A stretch of 64,000 nt of DNA, taken from NCBI GenBank assembly GCA_963728125.1, contig CAVSIZ010000005.1:124001-188000 (forward strand). The letters run 5' to 3'. Every line of letters starts with the position of its first letter. Position 1 is the stretch's first letter. The translations under genes and the position numbers were made by a program. Under the pieces are notes generated by a model. The model saw only the letters and a list, made by a program, of their open reading frames with translations. It did no database searches and had not been told where the DNA came from. The stretch is from CAWDCV01 sp963728125 (GTDB lineage: Bacteria; Actinomycetota; Actinomycetes; CAWDCV01). Below are positions 53,950 through 63,121 of this stretch, piece by piece.

Positions 53950-55451
53950 CTATCAGTTTGCTGGTCCCGTACCACGAGGCGCTGCAGCGGTACGACCCGG
54001 TCATCGGCTTGGAGACGCACGTCGAGCTCGGCACCCGCTCGAAGATGTTCTGCGGCTGTTCGACGACGTTCGGTGCCGGGCCCAACACCCAGGTGTGCCC
54101 GGTCTGCCTTGGCCTGCCCGGCTCGCTCCCGGTGGCCAACCGGGCGGCCATCGAAGCGACGATCCGCATCGGGCTCGCGCTGAACTGCAGCATCGCCGCG
54201 TGGTGCCGATTCGCCCGGAAGAACTACTTCTATCCGGACATGCCGAAGGACTTCCAGATCTCGCAGTACGACGAGCCGCTGTGCGTCGACGGCTGGCTCG
54301 ACGTCGCTGTCGGAGACGACGTAATTCGCGTCGGCATCGAGCGCGTGCACCTCGAGGAGGACACCGGCAAGACGTTGCACGTCGGCGGGTCCACCGGCCG
54401 CATTCACGGCGCCGACTACTCCCTCGTCGACTACAACCGGGCCGGCATCCCGCTCGTCGAGATCGTGACGAAGCCCGTCGACGGCACGCGCGATCGCGCG
54501 CCCGAGGTGGCCCGCACGTACGTCACCGAGCTGCGCGACATCCTGCGCGGCCTCGGCGTCTCCGACGTACGGATGGAAGAGGGGTCGCTGCGCTGCGATT
54601 GCAACGTCTCGCTGTCTCCGCGCGACTCGGGCGTCTGGGGCACTCGAACGGAGACGAAGAACGTCAACTCGCTGCGGTCGGTCGAGCGCGCGGTGCGCTT
54701 CGAGATTACGCGGCAAGCGGGCGTGCTGGACGCGGATGGCCGAGTCGTCCAGGAGACGCGGCACTGGCACGAGGACACCGGTGAGACGACGCCCGGCCGG
54801 TCGAAGGAAGAGGCCGAGGACTACCGCTACTTCCCGGAGCCCGATCTGGTCCCGCTCGCGCCGAGCTCGGACTGGATCGAGGAGCTGCGGGCGACGCTGC
54901 CCGAGTCGCCGGCAGCGCGCCGGGTGCGACTGCAGGCCGATTGGCAGGTCACGCCGGCCGAGCTGCAAGCGGTGAGTAATGCCGGTGCCCTGGACTTGGT
55001 TGCGGCGACGGTCGATGCGGGCGCGTCGCCGGCGGATGCGCGCAAGTGGTGGCTCGGCGAGGTGGCCCGGCGGGCGAACGAGGAGGGCGTCGACCTGTCG
55101 GCGCTGCCGATCACACCGGGCGACGTCGCGCGCATCGTCTCGCTCGTGCGCGAGGGCGCGCTCAATGACCGCTTGGCGCGTGAGGTGATCAGCGGTGTGC
55201 TGGCCGGCGAGGGCACCCCGGACGAGGTCGTCGCCGCGCGTCAACTGGTCGTGGTCTCGGACGAGGGGGCGTTGACCTCGGCGGTCGATGCAGCGATCGC
55301 GGAGAACCCAGATATCGCCGACAAGGTTCGCGGTGGCAAGGTCGCGGCGGTCGGTGCGCTCGTCGGTGCGGTGATGAAGGCGACTCGCGGCCAGGCCGAC
55401 GCCACCCGAGTGCGCGAGCTGCTGCTGGAGCGCCTCGCACCGGAGTCGTGA
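53946..55451 (+). CDS. gatB: Asp-tRNA(Asn)/Glu-tRNA(Gln) amidotransferase subunit B
   Basis: GatB activates the mischarged tRNA with ATP and transfers ammonia from GatA. The 501-residue protein has VIGLETHVELGTRSKMFC, a zinc site Cys36/Cys38/Cys51/Cys54 (FCGCSTTFG, CPVCLG), RKNYFYPDMPKDFQISQYD and the C-terminal YqeY-like tail domain (GGKVAAVGALVGAVMKATRG). GTG 53946 overlaps the small membrane-protein stop by 4 bases. In-frame GTG or ATG alternatives upstream of the conserved HEALQRYDPVIGLE are lacking. Confidence 0.95.
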   Translation: MTISLLVPYHEALQRYDPVIGLETHVELGTRSKMFCGCSTTFGAGPNTQVCPVCLGLPGSLPVANRAAIEATIRIGLALNCSIAAWCRFARKNYFYPDMPKDFQISQYDEPLCVDGWLDVAVGDDVIRVGIERVHLEEDTGKTLHVGGSTGRIHGADYSLVDYNRAGIPLVEIVTKPVDGTRDRAPEVARTYVTELRDILRGLGVSDVRMEEGSLRCDCNVSLSPRDSGVWGTRTETKNVNSLRSVERAVRFEITRQAGVLDADGRVVQETRHWHEDTGETTPGRSKEEAEDYRYFPEPDLVPLAPSSDWIEELRATLPESPAARRVRLQADWQVTPAELQAVSNAGALDLVAATVDAGASPADARKWWLGEVARRANEEGVDLSALPITPGDVARIVSLVREGALNDRLAREVISGVLAGEGTPDEVVAARQLVVVSDEGALTSAVDAAIAENPDIADKVRGGKVAAVGALVGAVMKATRGQADATRVRELLLERLAPES

Positions 55452-55524
55452 AGATTGCCGTGAAACTTCAGCACGATGCTGAGCGCGAATTCCTCACGAC
55501 GATCTACGCGACGATCTTCACGAC
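55445..55524. terminator. inverted repeat between convergent gatB and sugar dehydrogenase genes
   Basis: GTCGTGAAGATTG (55445-55457) pairs with 55512-55524 at 12 of 13 positions, and an inner 6-bp hairpin (TCAGCA/TGCTGA) sits between. The outer arm overlaps the gatB stop and the right arm lies 15 bases before the stop of the minus-strand gene. It probably ends transcription in both directions. Confidence 0.5.
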
Positions 55525-55538
55525 CGATGCGCACATCG

Positions 55539-56642
55539 TCATTGCGTCGTGAGGCGGAGGATCCGGTCATCGCCGTCGCGCGGCGCGCCGCGTCCGTCGG
55601 TGTTGCTGGTGATCAGCCACAGCGATCCGTCCGGCGCAACCGCGACCGTGCGCAGCCGCCCATACTCGCCAGCGAAAAGCGGCTGTGGCTGTCCGGCGCC
55701 GTCGGCTGCGATGGGGATCTGCCACAGCGTCTCGCCGCGGAGCCCTGCCATGTAGACCGCCGGCCCGAGAACCGCGACGCCGCTCGGTGACGCCTGATTC
55801 GTCGGCCAGGTCGCAAGTGGGTCGGCGAAGTCGGGTGCCCCGCCGGCGCCCTCGACCTCGGGCCAGCCGTAGTTGGCGCCCGCCTCGATCCGATTGAGTT
55901 CGTCGAAGGTGTTCTGGCCGAACTCGCTCGCCCACAGCCGCTGCTCGTCATCGAACGCGAGACCCTGCACGTTGCGATGGCCGAGGCTCCACACGTACGA
56001 CCCGGGGAACGGGTTGTCCGACGGCACCGAGCCGTCGGGCATCATCCGAAGGATCTTGCCGCCGAGCGACGCCGGGTCCTGCGCGTTCGGTCGCTCGCCC
56101 GCGTCGCCGGTCCCGGCGTACAGCATGTCGTCGGGTCCGAAAACGAGCCGGCCACCGTTGTGGATGCCCGCCGCGGGAATCCCCTCGAGCAGGACCTCAG
56201 CGTCACCCAGCCCACCGTCGGTGTACGGCAGCCGCACGATGCGGTTGTCCTCGCTACTCGTGAAGTACGCGTACAGCCAATCGTCGCGGAACGCGATGCC
56301 GAGCAGCCCACCCTCACCCTGCGGCTCGACGTCGGCGACCTCGCCGACCTCGGCCACTGTCCCGTCAGCACCGATCCGCTTGATCAGCGCGGTGTCACGC
56401 TCGGAGACTAGAGCGCTGCCGTCGGGGAGAAACGCCAACCCCCACGGCGAGGTGAGTCCTTCGGCGACGACCCCGTCGACCTGCGGCTGGCCGGTTTCCG
56501 TCGCAGCGGCGGATGACTCGCTCGATGCCGGTGCCCTCGGCGTGACGGCTTCGCCGGGCGGATCGTCGCCGCCACATGCCGCGGCGAGCAGGACGCCCGT
56601 CGCCGCCATCGCCGCCAGAGCCCTCCGGACCAGTGGTCGCAT
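55539..56642 (-). CDS. PQQ-dependent sugar dehydrogenase-like lipoprotein (GSDH family)
   Basis: From ATG 56642 the 367-residue protein starts MRPLVRRALAAMAATGVLL(AAAC), a lipoprotein signal with the lipobox Cys at about residue 23, followed by a Ser/Ala-rich linker. The mature part is a six-bladed beta-propeller of the glucose/sorbosone dehydrogenase type: GLTSPWGLAFLPDGSALVSE, GGLLGIAFRDDWLYAYFTS, GIHNGGRLVFGPDDMLYAGT with the catalytic His, SLGHRNVQGLAFD and ASEFGQNTFDELN. It should oxidise sugars outside the membrane with PQQ. The frame extends to 56696. It is divergent from the 2-hydroxyacid dehydrogenase. Confidence 0.9.
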   Translation of the reverse strand: MRPLVRRALAAMAATGVLLAAACGGDDPPGEAVTPRAPASSESSAAATETGQPQVDGVVAEGLTSPWGLAFLPDGSALVSERDTALIKRIGADGTVAEVGEVADVEPQGEGGLLGIAFRDDWLYAYFTSSEDNRIVRLPYTDGGLGDAEVLLEGIPAAGIHNGGRLVFGPDDMLYAGTGDAGERPNAQDPASLGGKILRMMPDGSVPSDNPFPGSYVWSLGHRNVQGLAFDDEQRLWASEFGQNTFDELNRIEAGANYGWPEVEGAGGAPDFADPLATWPTNQASPSGVAVLGPAVYMAGLRGETLWQIPIAADGAGQPQPLFAGEYGRLRTVAVAPDGSLWLITSNTDGRGAPRDGDDRILRLTTQ

Positions 56643-56729
56643 GCCCGCCAGACGTACCACAACGCCGCGGCGTTCCCGCAACCGCCTGTCGATCATGGTC
56701 GCGGCACGCCCACTACTAAGGTGCGTGCC

Positions 56730-57647
56730 GTGACGTGGGTGTGGCTGCCGTACCCCGACGCGGTCGAGCGCATGGGTGGGGTCCCGGACGGGATCGACGT
56801 GGACGTCTACGACGGCAGCGGCGACTTGCCGTCGTCGGCAGACGAAGTCCAGCTGTGGGTGCCGCCGTACGTCGGTGCCGGCCCCGTGGTCCGCCGCGTG
56901 ATCCCCCGTCTGCCGCGACTACGCGTCCTCCAGCTTCTGACGGCCGGCGTCGACAGCGTTCGCAGCTTCGTACCGAGCGGCGTGACGCTGTGCAACGCCC
57001 GCGGCGTGCACGACGCGAGCACGGCCGAGCTCGCCGTCGCGTTGATGCTTGCGTCGTTGCGCGGGCTCCCCGACTTCGTCCGAGCGCAGGAGGAGGGGCG
57101 CTGGGTGCCTGCCGAGCACCTTGCCCTCGCCGACCGCACGGTGCTGCTGGTCGGGTACGGGTCGATCGGACAAGCCCTCGAACGCCGGCTCGACGGCTTC
57201 GAGACGAACGTGCTGCGCGTGGCTCGCCGCGCCAGGGACGGCGTCGAGGACATGGATGCTCTGCCTGACCTGCTGCCGCGCGCCGATGTGGTCGTCCTGC
57301 TGCTGCCGATGACTGACGCCACGCGCGGCCTGGTCGACGAGGCCTTTCTCAGCCGCATGCATGACGGCGCGCTTCTGGTCAACGTCTCGCGCGGACCGAT
57401 CGTCCGTACCGATGCGCTGCTCGCCGAGCTGGAGTCCGGCCGACTGCGCGCCGCGCTCGACGTCACCGACCCGGAGCCGCTGCCTGCGGGTCATCCACTG
57501 TGGAAGGCACCTGGTCTGCTGCTCTCGCCGCACGTCGGAGGCAACACCTCCGCGTTCCTCCCGCGGGCGTATCGCTTGCTGAGCCAGCAGCTGCATCGCT
57601 TCGCGGCCGGCGAACCGCTGGACAACGTCGTCACCGGCGACTACTGA
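56730..57647 (+). CDS. D-isomer-specific 2-hydroxyacid dehydrogenase
   Basis: The 305-residue protein has the family pattern: LRVLQLLTAGVDSV, HDASTAELAVALMLASLRGL, NAD-binding LLVGYGSIGQALERRLDGF, VVVLLLPMTDATRGLVDEAF with the usual catalytic region NVSRGPIVRTDALLAELESG, and the catalytic His in LLSPHVGGNTSAF. GTG 56730 is preferred to GTG 56721 because a TAAGGT -10-like hexamer (56717-56722) ends 7 bases before it, the leaderless arrangement common here. It reduces a 2-keto acid or oxidises a 2-hydroxy acid with NAD(P); the substrate is unknown. It overlaps the convergent methyltransferase by 7 bases. Confidence 0.9.
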   Translation: MTWVWLPYPDAVERMGGVPDGIDVDVYDGSGDLPSSADEVQLWVPPYVGAGPVVRRVIPRLPRLRVLQLLTAGVDSVRSFVPSGVTLCNARGVHDASTAELAVALMLASLRGLPDFVRAQEEGRWVPAEHLALADRTVLLVGYGSIGQALERRLDGFETNVLRVARRARDGVEDMDALPDLLPRADVVVLLLPMTDATRGLVDEAFLSRMHDGALLVNVSRGPIVRTDALLAELESGRLRAALDVTDPEPLPAGHPLWKAPGLLLSPHVGGNTSAFLPRAYRLLSQQLHRFAAGEPLDNVVTGDY

Positions 57648-58271
57648 GACCGTCGACGGGCTCGGAGCACCTCGTCGTAAACCGTGATCGTCGCGCCGGC
57701 CGGATCGATGGTCGGCCGCGGCCGCGCCTCGCTGACGACGATGTCCCACTCGTCGTCGTCGAGCGACCCGTGCCAGGTCGGCAGCCGTAGTGAACAGCCC
57801 GGGATCGTGCGGTCGACGTGCCGTGGTGCTCAGGTCGCGCGGACTGTGCTCGACGATGAGCAGCGTGCCGCTCGGGCGCACCGCCGCCGCCAATCGCCTG
57901 TGCACCGCCGCGCGCTTGTCGGCCGGCAGGTGCAGGAACTGAGCCGTCACCAGGTCGTACGCCGCCATCGACGGCGACCAGCGGAGCACGTCTGCCTGCT
58001 GCCACTCGATGCGGCCGTCGACCTGCTGGTCGCGGGCATGAGCCGCGGCGCGCTCGAGGGCGACGCCGGAGAAGTCGACTCCCGTGAGCCGCCAGCCACG
58101 CACGGCCAACCAGATGACATCCGCGCCTTCCCCGCAGCCAACGTCCAGGGCCGCCCCCGGCTCCAGATCGCCGACCTCCGTGATGAGCTGCGGGTTGGCC
58201 TCCCCGCTCCACAGCGCGCCCGAGCGGTACCGCTCGTCCCAGAAGTCTGCGCTTCCCCGATGACCCGACAC
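57641..58271 (-). pseudogene. class I SAM-dependent methyltransferase, interrupted by one frameshift
   Basis: From GTG 58271 the frame reads GSADFWDERYRSGALWSGEA, ALDVGCGEGADVIWLAVRGW, GVDFSGVALERAAAHAR, AYDLVTAQFLHLP and GTLLIVEHSPRDLS, up to LFTTAADLA. Then the protein-like sequence moves to another frame: LDDDEWDIVVSEARPRPTID and TITVYDEVLRARRRSQ, stop at 57641. One extra G near 57788 explains it. Restored length is about 209 residues. The frame as written continues as a long Arg-rich shadow. The gene is divergent from ilvD. Confidence 0.85.
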
Positions 58272-58304
58272 GACCCGCAACGTACGCCCGTACAGTGCCG
58301 TCTC

Positions 58305-60005
58305 ATGGGACAGCCCCACACCCCGCACTCCGTACCGCACAGAAGGCCGCGCAGCACTGAGGTCACCGACGGGTACGAGCGTGCGCCAGCGCGCGCGATG
58401 CTGCGTGCCGTCGGCATGACCGACGACGACTTCGTCAAGCCGCAGATCGGCGTCGCGTCGTCGTGGAACGAGATCACGCCGTGCAACCTCTCCCTCGACC
58501 GGCTCGCCAAGGCCGCCAAAGAGGGCGTGCGCGCTGCCGACGGATTTCCCATGGAGTTCGGGACGATCTCCGTCTCCGACGGCATCTCGATGGGGCACGA
58601 GGGTATGCACGCCTCACTCGTGTCCCGTGAGGTCATCGCCGACTCCGTCGAGACGGTCATGTTCGCCGAGCGCCTCGACGGGTCCGTGTTGCTTGCCGGC
58701 TGCGACAAGTCGCTGCCCGGGATGCTCATGGCCGCGGCGCGCCTGGACCTTGCATCGGTCTTCCTATATGCGGGTACGACGCTGCCCGGTCGCCTCGGGG
58801 ACCGCGATCTAACGATCATCGACGTGTTCGAGGGCGTCGGTGCGTGCTCGCGCGGATTGATGAGCCGCGAGGAGCTGGACGCGATCGAGCGCGCGACCTG
58901 TCCGGGCGAGGGAGCCTGCGGCGGCATGTACACGGCGAACACCATGGCTGCGGCAGCCGAGGCGTTGGGGATGTCGCTCCCCGGCAGCGCGTCACCGCCG
59001 GCGATCGACCGGCGCCGCGACGACTACGCCCGGCGCTCCGGCGAAGCGGTTGTCCGGCTAGTGGATGCCGACATCACCGCTCGCCGCATCCTCACGCGCG
59101 AGGCGTTCGAGAATGCCATCGCCGTGGTCATGGCGCTCGGCGGCTCGACGAATGCCGTTTTGCACCTGCTTGCGATCGCGCACGAAGCGCGGGTTCCTCT
59201 TGCGCTGGACGACTTCAACATCGTCGGGGCGCGCACGCCACACCTCGCCGACGTGAAGCCCTTCGGCCGGCATGTCATGACCGAAGTCGACGCGGTCGGC
59301 GGTGTCCCCGTGGTCATGAAGGCGCTGCTCGATGCTGACCTCTTGCATGGCGACTGCCTGACCGTTACTGGGCAGACGGTGGCCGAAAACCTTGCGGAGG
59401 TCGTGCCGCCCGACCCCGATGGCCGCATCATCCATGCGCTGAACGACCCGCTGCACCTGTCGGGTGGCATCTCGATCTTGCATGGCTCGCTGGCACCCGA
59501 AGGGGCCGTCGCGAAGACCGCGGGCTTCGACACCGCCGTCTTTGAGGGCACTGCCCGCGTCTTCGATGGTGAGGCCGGTGCCATGGAGGCCGTGACGTCG
59601 GGAGCGCTGCAGGCGGGCGACGTGCTGGTGATCCGCTACGAGGGACCACGCGGCGGCCCCGGCATGCGCGAGATGCTCGCCGTCACCGGAGCGATCAAGG
59701 GCGCGGGTCTCGGCAAGGACGTGCTGCTGCTGACCGACGGGCGCTTCTCCGGAGGTACGACGGGTTTGTGCATCGGGCACATCGCTCCCGAAGCCGCGCT
59801 TGGCGGGCCGATCGGGCTGGTCGCGGACGGCGACCTCATCCGCCTCGATGTTGGTGCGCGGCGCCTCGATCTGCTCGTCGACGAGGGGGAGCTCGACCGG
59901 CGTCGCGCTGGTTGGAAGCCGAAGCCGCCCCGGTACGAGACCGGGGTGCTGGCGAAATACGCCAAGCTCGTTGGCTCCGCGGCACAGGGTGCCGTCTGCG
60001 GCTGA
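58305..60005 (+). CDS. ilvD: dihydroxy-acid dehydratase
   Basis: IlvD dehydrates 2,3-dihydroxy acids in valine and isoleucine synthesis. From ATG 58305 the 566-residue protein has the Fe-S cluster Cys60 (EITPCNLSLD), Cys133 (LAGCDKSLPGM) and Cys205 (GEGACGGMYTANTM), and the C-terminal TDGRFSGGTTGLCIGHIAPE motif. Three Cys of this spacing indicate the [2Fe-2S] class. A TACAGT -10-like hexamer (58291-58296) ends 8 bases before the ATG and no ribosome site is present. The frame is open upstream to 57684 but that lies over the methyltransferase. Confidence 0.95.
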   Translation: MGQPHTPHSVPHRRPRSTEVTDGYERAPARAMLRAVGMTDDDFVKPQIGVASSWNEITPCNLSLDRLAKAAKEGVRAADGFPMEFGTISVSDGISMGHEGMHASLVSREVIADSVETVMFAERLDGSVLLAGCDKSLPGMLMAAARLDLASVFLYAGTTLPGRLGDRDLTIIDVFEGVGACSRGLMSREELDAIERATCPGEGACGGMYTANTMAAAAEALGMSLPGSASPPAIDRRRDDYARRSGEAVVRLVDADITARRILTREAFENAIAVVMALGGSTNAVLHLLAIAHEARVPLALDDFNIVGARTPHLADVKPFGRHVMTEVDAVGGVPVVMKALLDADLLHGDCLTVTGQTVAENLAEVVPPDPDGRIIHALNDPLHLSGGISILHGSLAPEGAVAKTAGFDTAVFEGTARVFDGEAGAMEAVTSGALQAGDVLVIRYEGPRGGPGMREMLAVTGAIKGAGLGKDVLLLTDGRFSGGTTGLCIGHIAPEAALGGPIGLVADGDLIRLDVGARRLDLLVDEGELDRRRAGWKPKPPRYETGVLAKYAKLVGSAAQGAVCG

Positions 60006-60020
60006 GGTCTCCTCGCGAGC

Positions 60021-60062
60021 TGTCCGAACGTGGTGACGCCCTGGCGTAAACACGGTCGGACA
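60021..60062. repeat. imperfect palindromic stem-loop, degenerate copy of the GAACGTG repeat
   Basis: Arms 60021-60040 and 60043-60062 pair at 17 of 20 positions. The left arm TGTCCGAACGTGGTGACGCC resembles the TGTCAGAACGTGGCGC core of the stem-loops at 28847 and 62933. It lies 16 bases after the ilvD stop and 64 bases before the amylase start. It may be the ilvD terminator. Confidence 0.55.
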
Positions 60063-60125
60063 AGTCGGGCGAAGCCGGTTCTGCGCGCGTATTCTTCGGC
60101 GCACTGAGCCCTCGGGAGGCCACGA

Positions 60126-62924
60126 ATGCTGCTGCGCCGCGCCGTCACGATCTCCCTCACGTTCCTGCTGGCCGCGGCGCTGGCGGCGCCAGCCGCTGCG
60201 AGTCCGACGGATCCCGCGGACGCCGAACGGCGACCGGGAGGCGGTGGACTCCAGGCGCTGCATTCGCTGCGCGCGCCGGTCACCGACGAGACGTTCTACT
60301 TCGTCATGGCCGACCGATTCGAGAACGGCGATCCGAGCAACGACACCGGAGGTTTGACCGGCGACCGCCTGGTCACCGGATTCGACCCCACCAGCCGAGG
60401 CTTCTACAACGGCGGCGACCTTGCCGGGTTGCTCGGTCAGCTCGACTACATCGAGGGTCTCGGCACCACGTCCATCTGGCTCACGCCGAGCTTCAAGAAC
60501 AAGGCGGTCCAGCTCGAGGACGGGCCGTCGGCCGGGTACCACGGCTACTGGATCACCGACTTCACCCAGATCGACCCGCACCTCGGCTCCAACGCCGAGC
60601 TGAGCGCCCTCATCGACGCCGCCCACGAGCGGGGGATGAAGGTCTACTTCGACATCATCACCAACCACACCGCAGACGTGATCGGGTACGAAGAGGGCGC
60701 TCGGCAGCCGTACGTCTCCAAGGACGTCGAGCCCTACCGCACCGCCAGCGGCGAGCCGTTCGACGACCGCGACTACGCGGGAACCGGAACCTTCCCACCC
60801 CTCGATCCCGAGGTCTCGTTCCCGTACACCCCGGTGCTCGAGCCCGGCGAGGAGGACCTCAAGGTTCCCGCCTGGCTGAACGACGTCACGCTCTATCACA
60901 ACCGGGGCGACACGACCTTCGTCGGCGAGAACTCCCTGTACGGCGACTTCTTCGGACTGGACGACCTGTTCACCGAGCACCCCACCGTCGTCGAGGGGTT
61001 GATCGAGGTCTACAAGACCTGGATCGCCGACTTCGGCATCGACGGCTTCCGGATCGACACGATGAAGCACGTCAACGACGAATTCTGGCAACGGTTCGGA
61101 CCCGAGGTGCTCGACTTCGCCCACCAGCAGGGCAAGGACGAGTTCTTCATGTTCGGCGAAGTCTTCGACACCACCCGCCCGTACACCTCGCGATTCACTA
61201 CCGAGAACCGGATGCAGGCTGTCCTGGACTTCCCCTTCCAGGACGCCGCGATGAAGTTCGCGTCCCAGAGTCAGGCGGCGACCCAGCTCGAGGCGTTCTT
61301 CGCCGCCGACGACTGGTACACGGACGCGGATTCCAACGTGTACCAGCTTCCGACCTTCCTGGGTAACCACGACATGGGCCGGATCGGCTGGATGGTCCAG
61401 CGCGACAATCCCGGAGCTGGCGACGCCGAGTGGGTGGCCCGCGACCGGCTGGCCCACGAGCTGATGTACCTGTCCCGCGGGAACCCGGTCGTGTACTACG
61501 GCGACGAGCAGGGCTTCACCGGCAGCGGCGGCGACCAGGTCGCGCGGCAGACCCTGTTCGCCAGCCAGGTGCCGGACTACCTCGATGACGACCTGCTCGG
61601 CACCGACGCAACGCACGCGGAGGACAACTTCGTCACGACCCACCCGCTGTACCAGAGCATTGCCGCGCTGGCCGCCCTGACACGAGAGCATCCGGCGCTG
61701 CGCGACGGCGCCCACCAGCATCGGTACGCGGCGGAGGGGGCTGGGATCTACGCCTTCTCCCGCATCGACGTCGACCGGCAGCGGGAGTACGTCGTCGCGC
61801 TGAACAACAGCGAGGAAGCGCAGACCGCCGCGATCCCGACGTACGCGAAGCGGGAGAGCTTCCGCCATGTCTACGGCGACGGCCCGAGCCGCATCCAGAC
61901 AGCGCGGGATGGGACGTTGACGCTGACCGTGCCACCGCTGTCGACCGTCGTCTACCGAACGACAGGACGGATCCCGCGCTCGCACGACGCGCCGGACATC
62001 GAGCTGGCCGCGCCCACGCAGGCCCCGGAGTCGGGCGGGCGCATGCTGGTCGCAGCCGACATTGCCAGCTCGTCGTTCAACGAGGTGACCTTCTACGTGC
62101 GGGTCGCCGACGGTCGCTGGCGGTCGATCGGCACCGACGACACGGCGCCGTACCGCGTCTATCACGACGTCAGCGGTTTGGACCCCGGCACGCAGCTTTC
62201 CTACCGCGCGGTCGTTCGCGACAACGCCGGGCACACTGCCCGGAGTCCTCGCCAGGACGCGGTCGTCCCACCGCCGCTGTTGACCATCGAAGCTCCTGTC
62301 GAGGGCAGCAACGTGCGCGGCACCGTCGAGGTGCGGGCGGTTGCCGACCCGGAGCGGGGAACCCACGTCGTGACCTTCGAGCGCAGCATCGCCGGGGGTC
62401 CATGGACGCCGATCGGCACCGACGACTCGTCGCCGGTCTACACGGTGTTCGATGAGATCAGCACGCTCGGGCTGGCGCCCGGCACGCAGATCCAGTACCG
62501 AGCCGTCCTTCAGGACGGGGACACCACCGTCGTCAGCGCGGTCCGAACGGTTCAAGCCGCTGGGCCGCCGGCCGAGGTGGCCATCCTGCGCTACCACCGC
62601 CCCGCCGGGGACTACGGCGACCAGGACACCGGATGGGGCCTGCACATGTGGGGAAACGCGGTCGACCCGGCCGTGCTGGCGCAGATCGCCTGGGACAACC
62701 CGTGGCCGTGGACACGGATCGAGGGCGACTGGGCTGTCTACGAGATCCCGCTGGTGGACGACACCCAACCGGTGAACTTCATCATGCACCTGCCGAACGG
62801 CGACTCCGTGCCGGACACCCGCGAGCCTGGTGGTGATCGCTCCTTCCTGCCGATCGACAGCCCGGAAGTCTGGATCGTGCAAGGCGATCCCGCGGTCTAC
62901 ACCGATGAGCCACCCACCGGCTGA
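60126..62924 (+). CDS. secreted multidomain GH13 alpha-amylase/pullulanase-like enzyme
   Basis: The 932-residue protein has a signal peptide (RRAVTISLTFLLAAALAAPA, cleavage likely after Ala25). A GH13 barrel follows: DETFYFVMADRFENGDPSND, VYFDIITNHTAD, nucleophile Asp311 in DGFRIDTMKHVN, acid Glu345 in MFGEVFDT and Asp416 in LGNHDMGRI. Two Ig/FN3-like beta modules come next (each with a WRSIGTDDTAPYRVYHDVS-like repeat). The last 110 residues fit a pullulanase-associated starch-binding module (CBM41/PUD type): ILRYHRPAGDYGDQDTGWGL, LHMWGNAV. GGAGG lies 6-7 bases before ATG 60126. It probably degrades extracellular starch or glycogen and returns maltodextrins. Confidence 0.9.
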   Translation: MLLRRAVTISLTFLLAAALAAPAAASPTDPADAERRPGGGGLQALHSLRAPVTDETFYFVMADRFENGDPSNDTGGLTGDRLVTGFDPTSRGFYNGGDLAGLLGQLDYIEGLGTTSIWLTPSFKNKAVQLEDGPSAGYHGYWITDFTQIDPHLGSNAELSALIDAAHERGMKVYFDIITNHTADVIGYEEGARQPYVSKDVEPYRTASGEPFDDRDYAGTGTFPPLDPEVSFPYTPVLEPGEEDLKVPAWLNDVTLYHNRGDTTFVGENSLYGDFFGLDDLFTEHPTVVEGLIEVYKTWIADFGIDGFRIDTMKHVNDEFWQRFGPEVLDFAHQQGKDEFFMFGEVFDTTRPYTSRFTTENRMQAVLDFPFQDAAMKFASQSQAATQLEAFFAADDWYTDADSNVYQLPTFLGNHDMGRIGWMVQRDNPGAGDAEWVARDRLAHELMYLSRGNPVVYYGDEQGFTGSGGDQVARQTLFASQVPDYLDDDLLGTDATHAEDNFVTTHPLYQSIAALAALTREHPALRDGAHQHRYAAEGAGIYAFSRIDVDRQREYVVALNNSEEAQTAAIPTYAKRESFRHVYGDGPSRIQTARDGTLTLTVPPLSTVVYRTTGRIPRSHDAPDIELAAPTQAPESGGRMLVAADIASSSFNEVTFYVRVADGRWRSIGTDDTAPYRVYHDVSGLDPGTQLSYRAVVRDNAGHTARSPRQDAVVPPPLLTIEAPVEGSNVRGTVEVRAVADPERGTHVVTFERSIAGGPWTPIGTDDSSPVYTVFDEISTLGLAPGTQIQYRAVLQDGDTTVVSAVRTVQAAGPPAEVAILRYHRPAGDYGDQDTGWGLHMWGNAVDPAVLAQIAWDNPWPWTRIEGDWAVYEIPLVDDTQPVNFIMHLPNGDSVPDTREPGGDRSFLPIDSPEVWIVQGDPAVYTDEPPTG

Positions 62925-62932
62925 CGCTCGAG

Positions 62933-62976
62933 TTGTCAGAACGTGGCGCGCCTCTAGCGGCGTCACGTTCTGACAA
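62933..62976. repeat. palindromic stem-loop, copy 2 of the TGTCAGAACGTG repeat
   Basis: Arms 62933-62949 and 62960-62976 pair at 16 of 17 positions. The core TTGTCAGAACGTGGCGC and its G-T mismatch are the same as in the copy at 28847-28898. It starts 8 bases after the amylase stop and may end that transcript. There is no clear T-run. Confidence 0.72.
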
Positions 62977-62996
62977 GTCGGCGAGACGTCTCGGAA

Positions 62997-63016
62997 GGTG
63001 AGACGCGCGTCTCACC
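62997..63016. promoter_or_regulatory. perfect 20-bp palindrome, putative operator upstream of ilvB
   Basis: GGTGAGACGC followed by its exact reverse complement, with no spacer. It ends 3 bases before the TTGACA -35 box. A 12-bp palindrome with the same GAGACG half (62982-62993) lies just upstream. Both are likely binding sites of a regulator of ilvB; which one is unknown. Confidence 0.55.
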
Positions 63017-63019
63017 GAC

Positions 63020-63048
63020 TTGACAGAGGTGAGCGGGACGGCGACGCT
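63020..63048 (+). promoter_or_regulatory. promoter of the ilvB leader (-35 TTGACA, -10 GACGCT)
   Basis: TTGACA at 63020-63025 is a perfect -35. With a 17-base spacer the -10 is GACGCT (63043-63048), which keeps the key A and T positions. Transcription would start about 63055, exactly at the leader-peptide GTG. Confidence 0.55.
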
Positions 63049-63054
63049 GCGTCC

Positions 63055-63096
63055 GTGCTCAGCAACGTCCTCGTACTTCGCGTGCGCGCTGGCTGA
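63055..63096 (+). CDS. ilvB leader peptide (13 aa)
   Basis: The tiny frame GTG...TGA encodes MLSNVLVLRVRAG. Six of 13 codons are for Leu or Val, with the run VLVL followed by a basic tail, the pattern of ilv leader peptides known in Streptomyces. It begins at the predicted transcription start, so it would be leaderless, and ends 25 bases before the attenuator hairpin. Ribosome stalling at scarce Leu- or Val-tRNA would control ilvB. Confidence 0.65.
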   Translation: MLSNVLVLRVRAG

Positions 63097-63121
63097 CGGT
63101 CTCGTACCGCCGCCCGCGCGC

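Noticed and set aside
56919..57780. Long minus-strand continuation of the methyltransferase frame over the 2-hydroxyacid dehydrogenase
   Set aside because: After about 57788 it loses all family likeness and becomes Arg/Gln-rich; the true C-terminus is in another frame and ends at 57641.
59058..62966. Very long minus-strand open frame (1302 codons) opposite ilvD and the amylase
   Set aside because: It is a stop-poor shadow of two well-supported plus-strand genes, rich in Arg, His and Val without any family motif.
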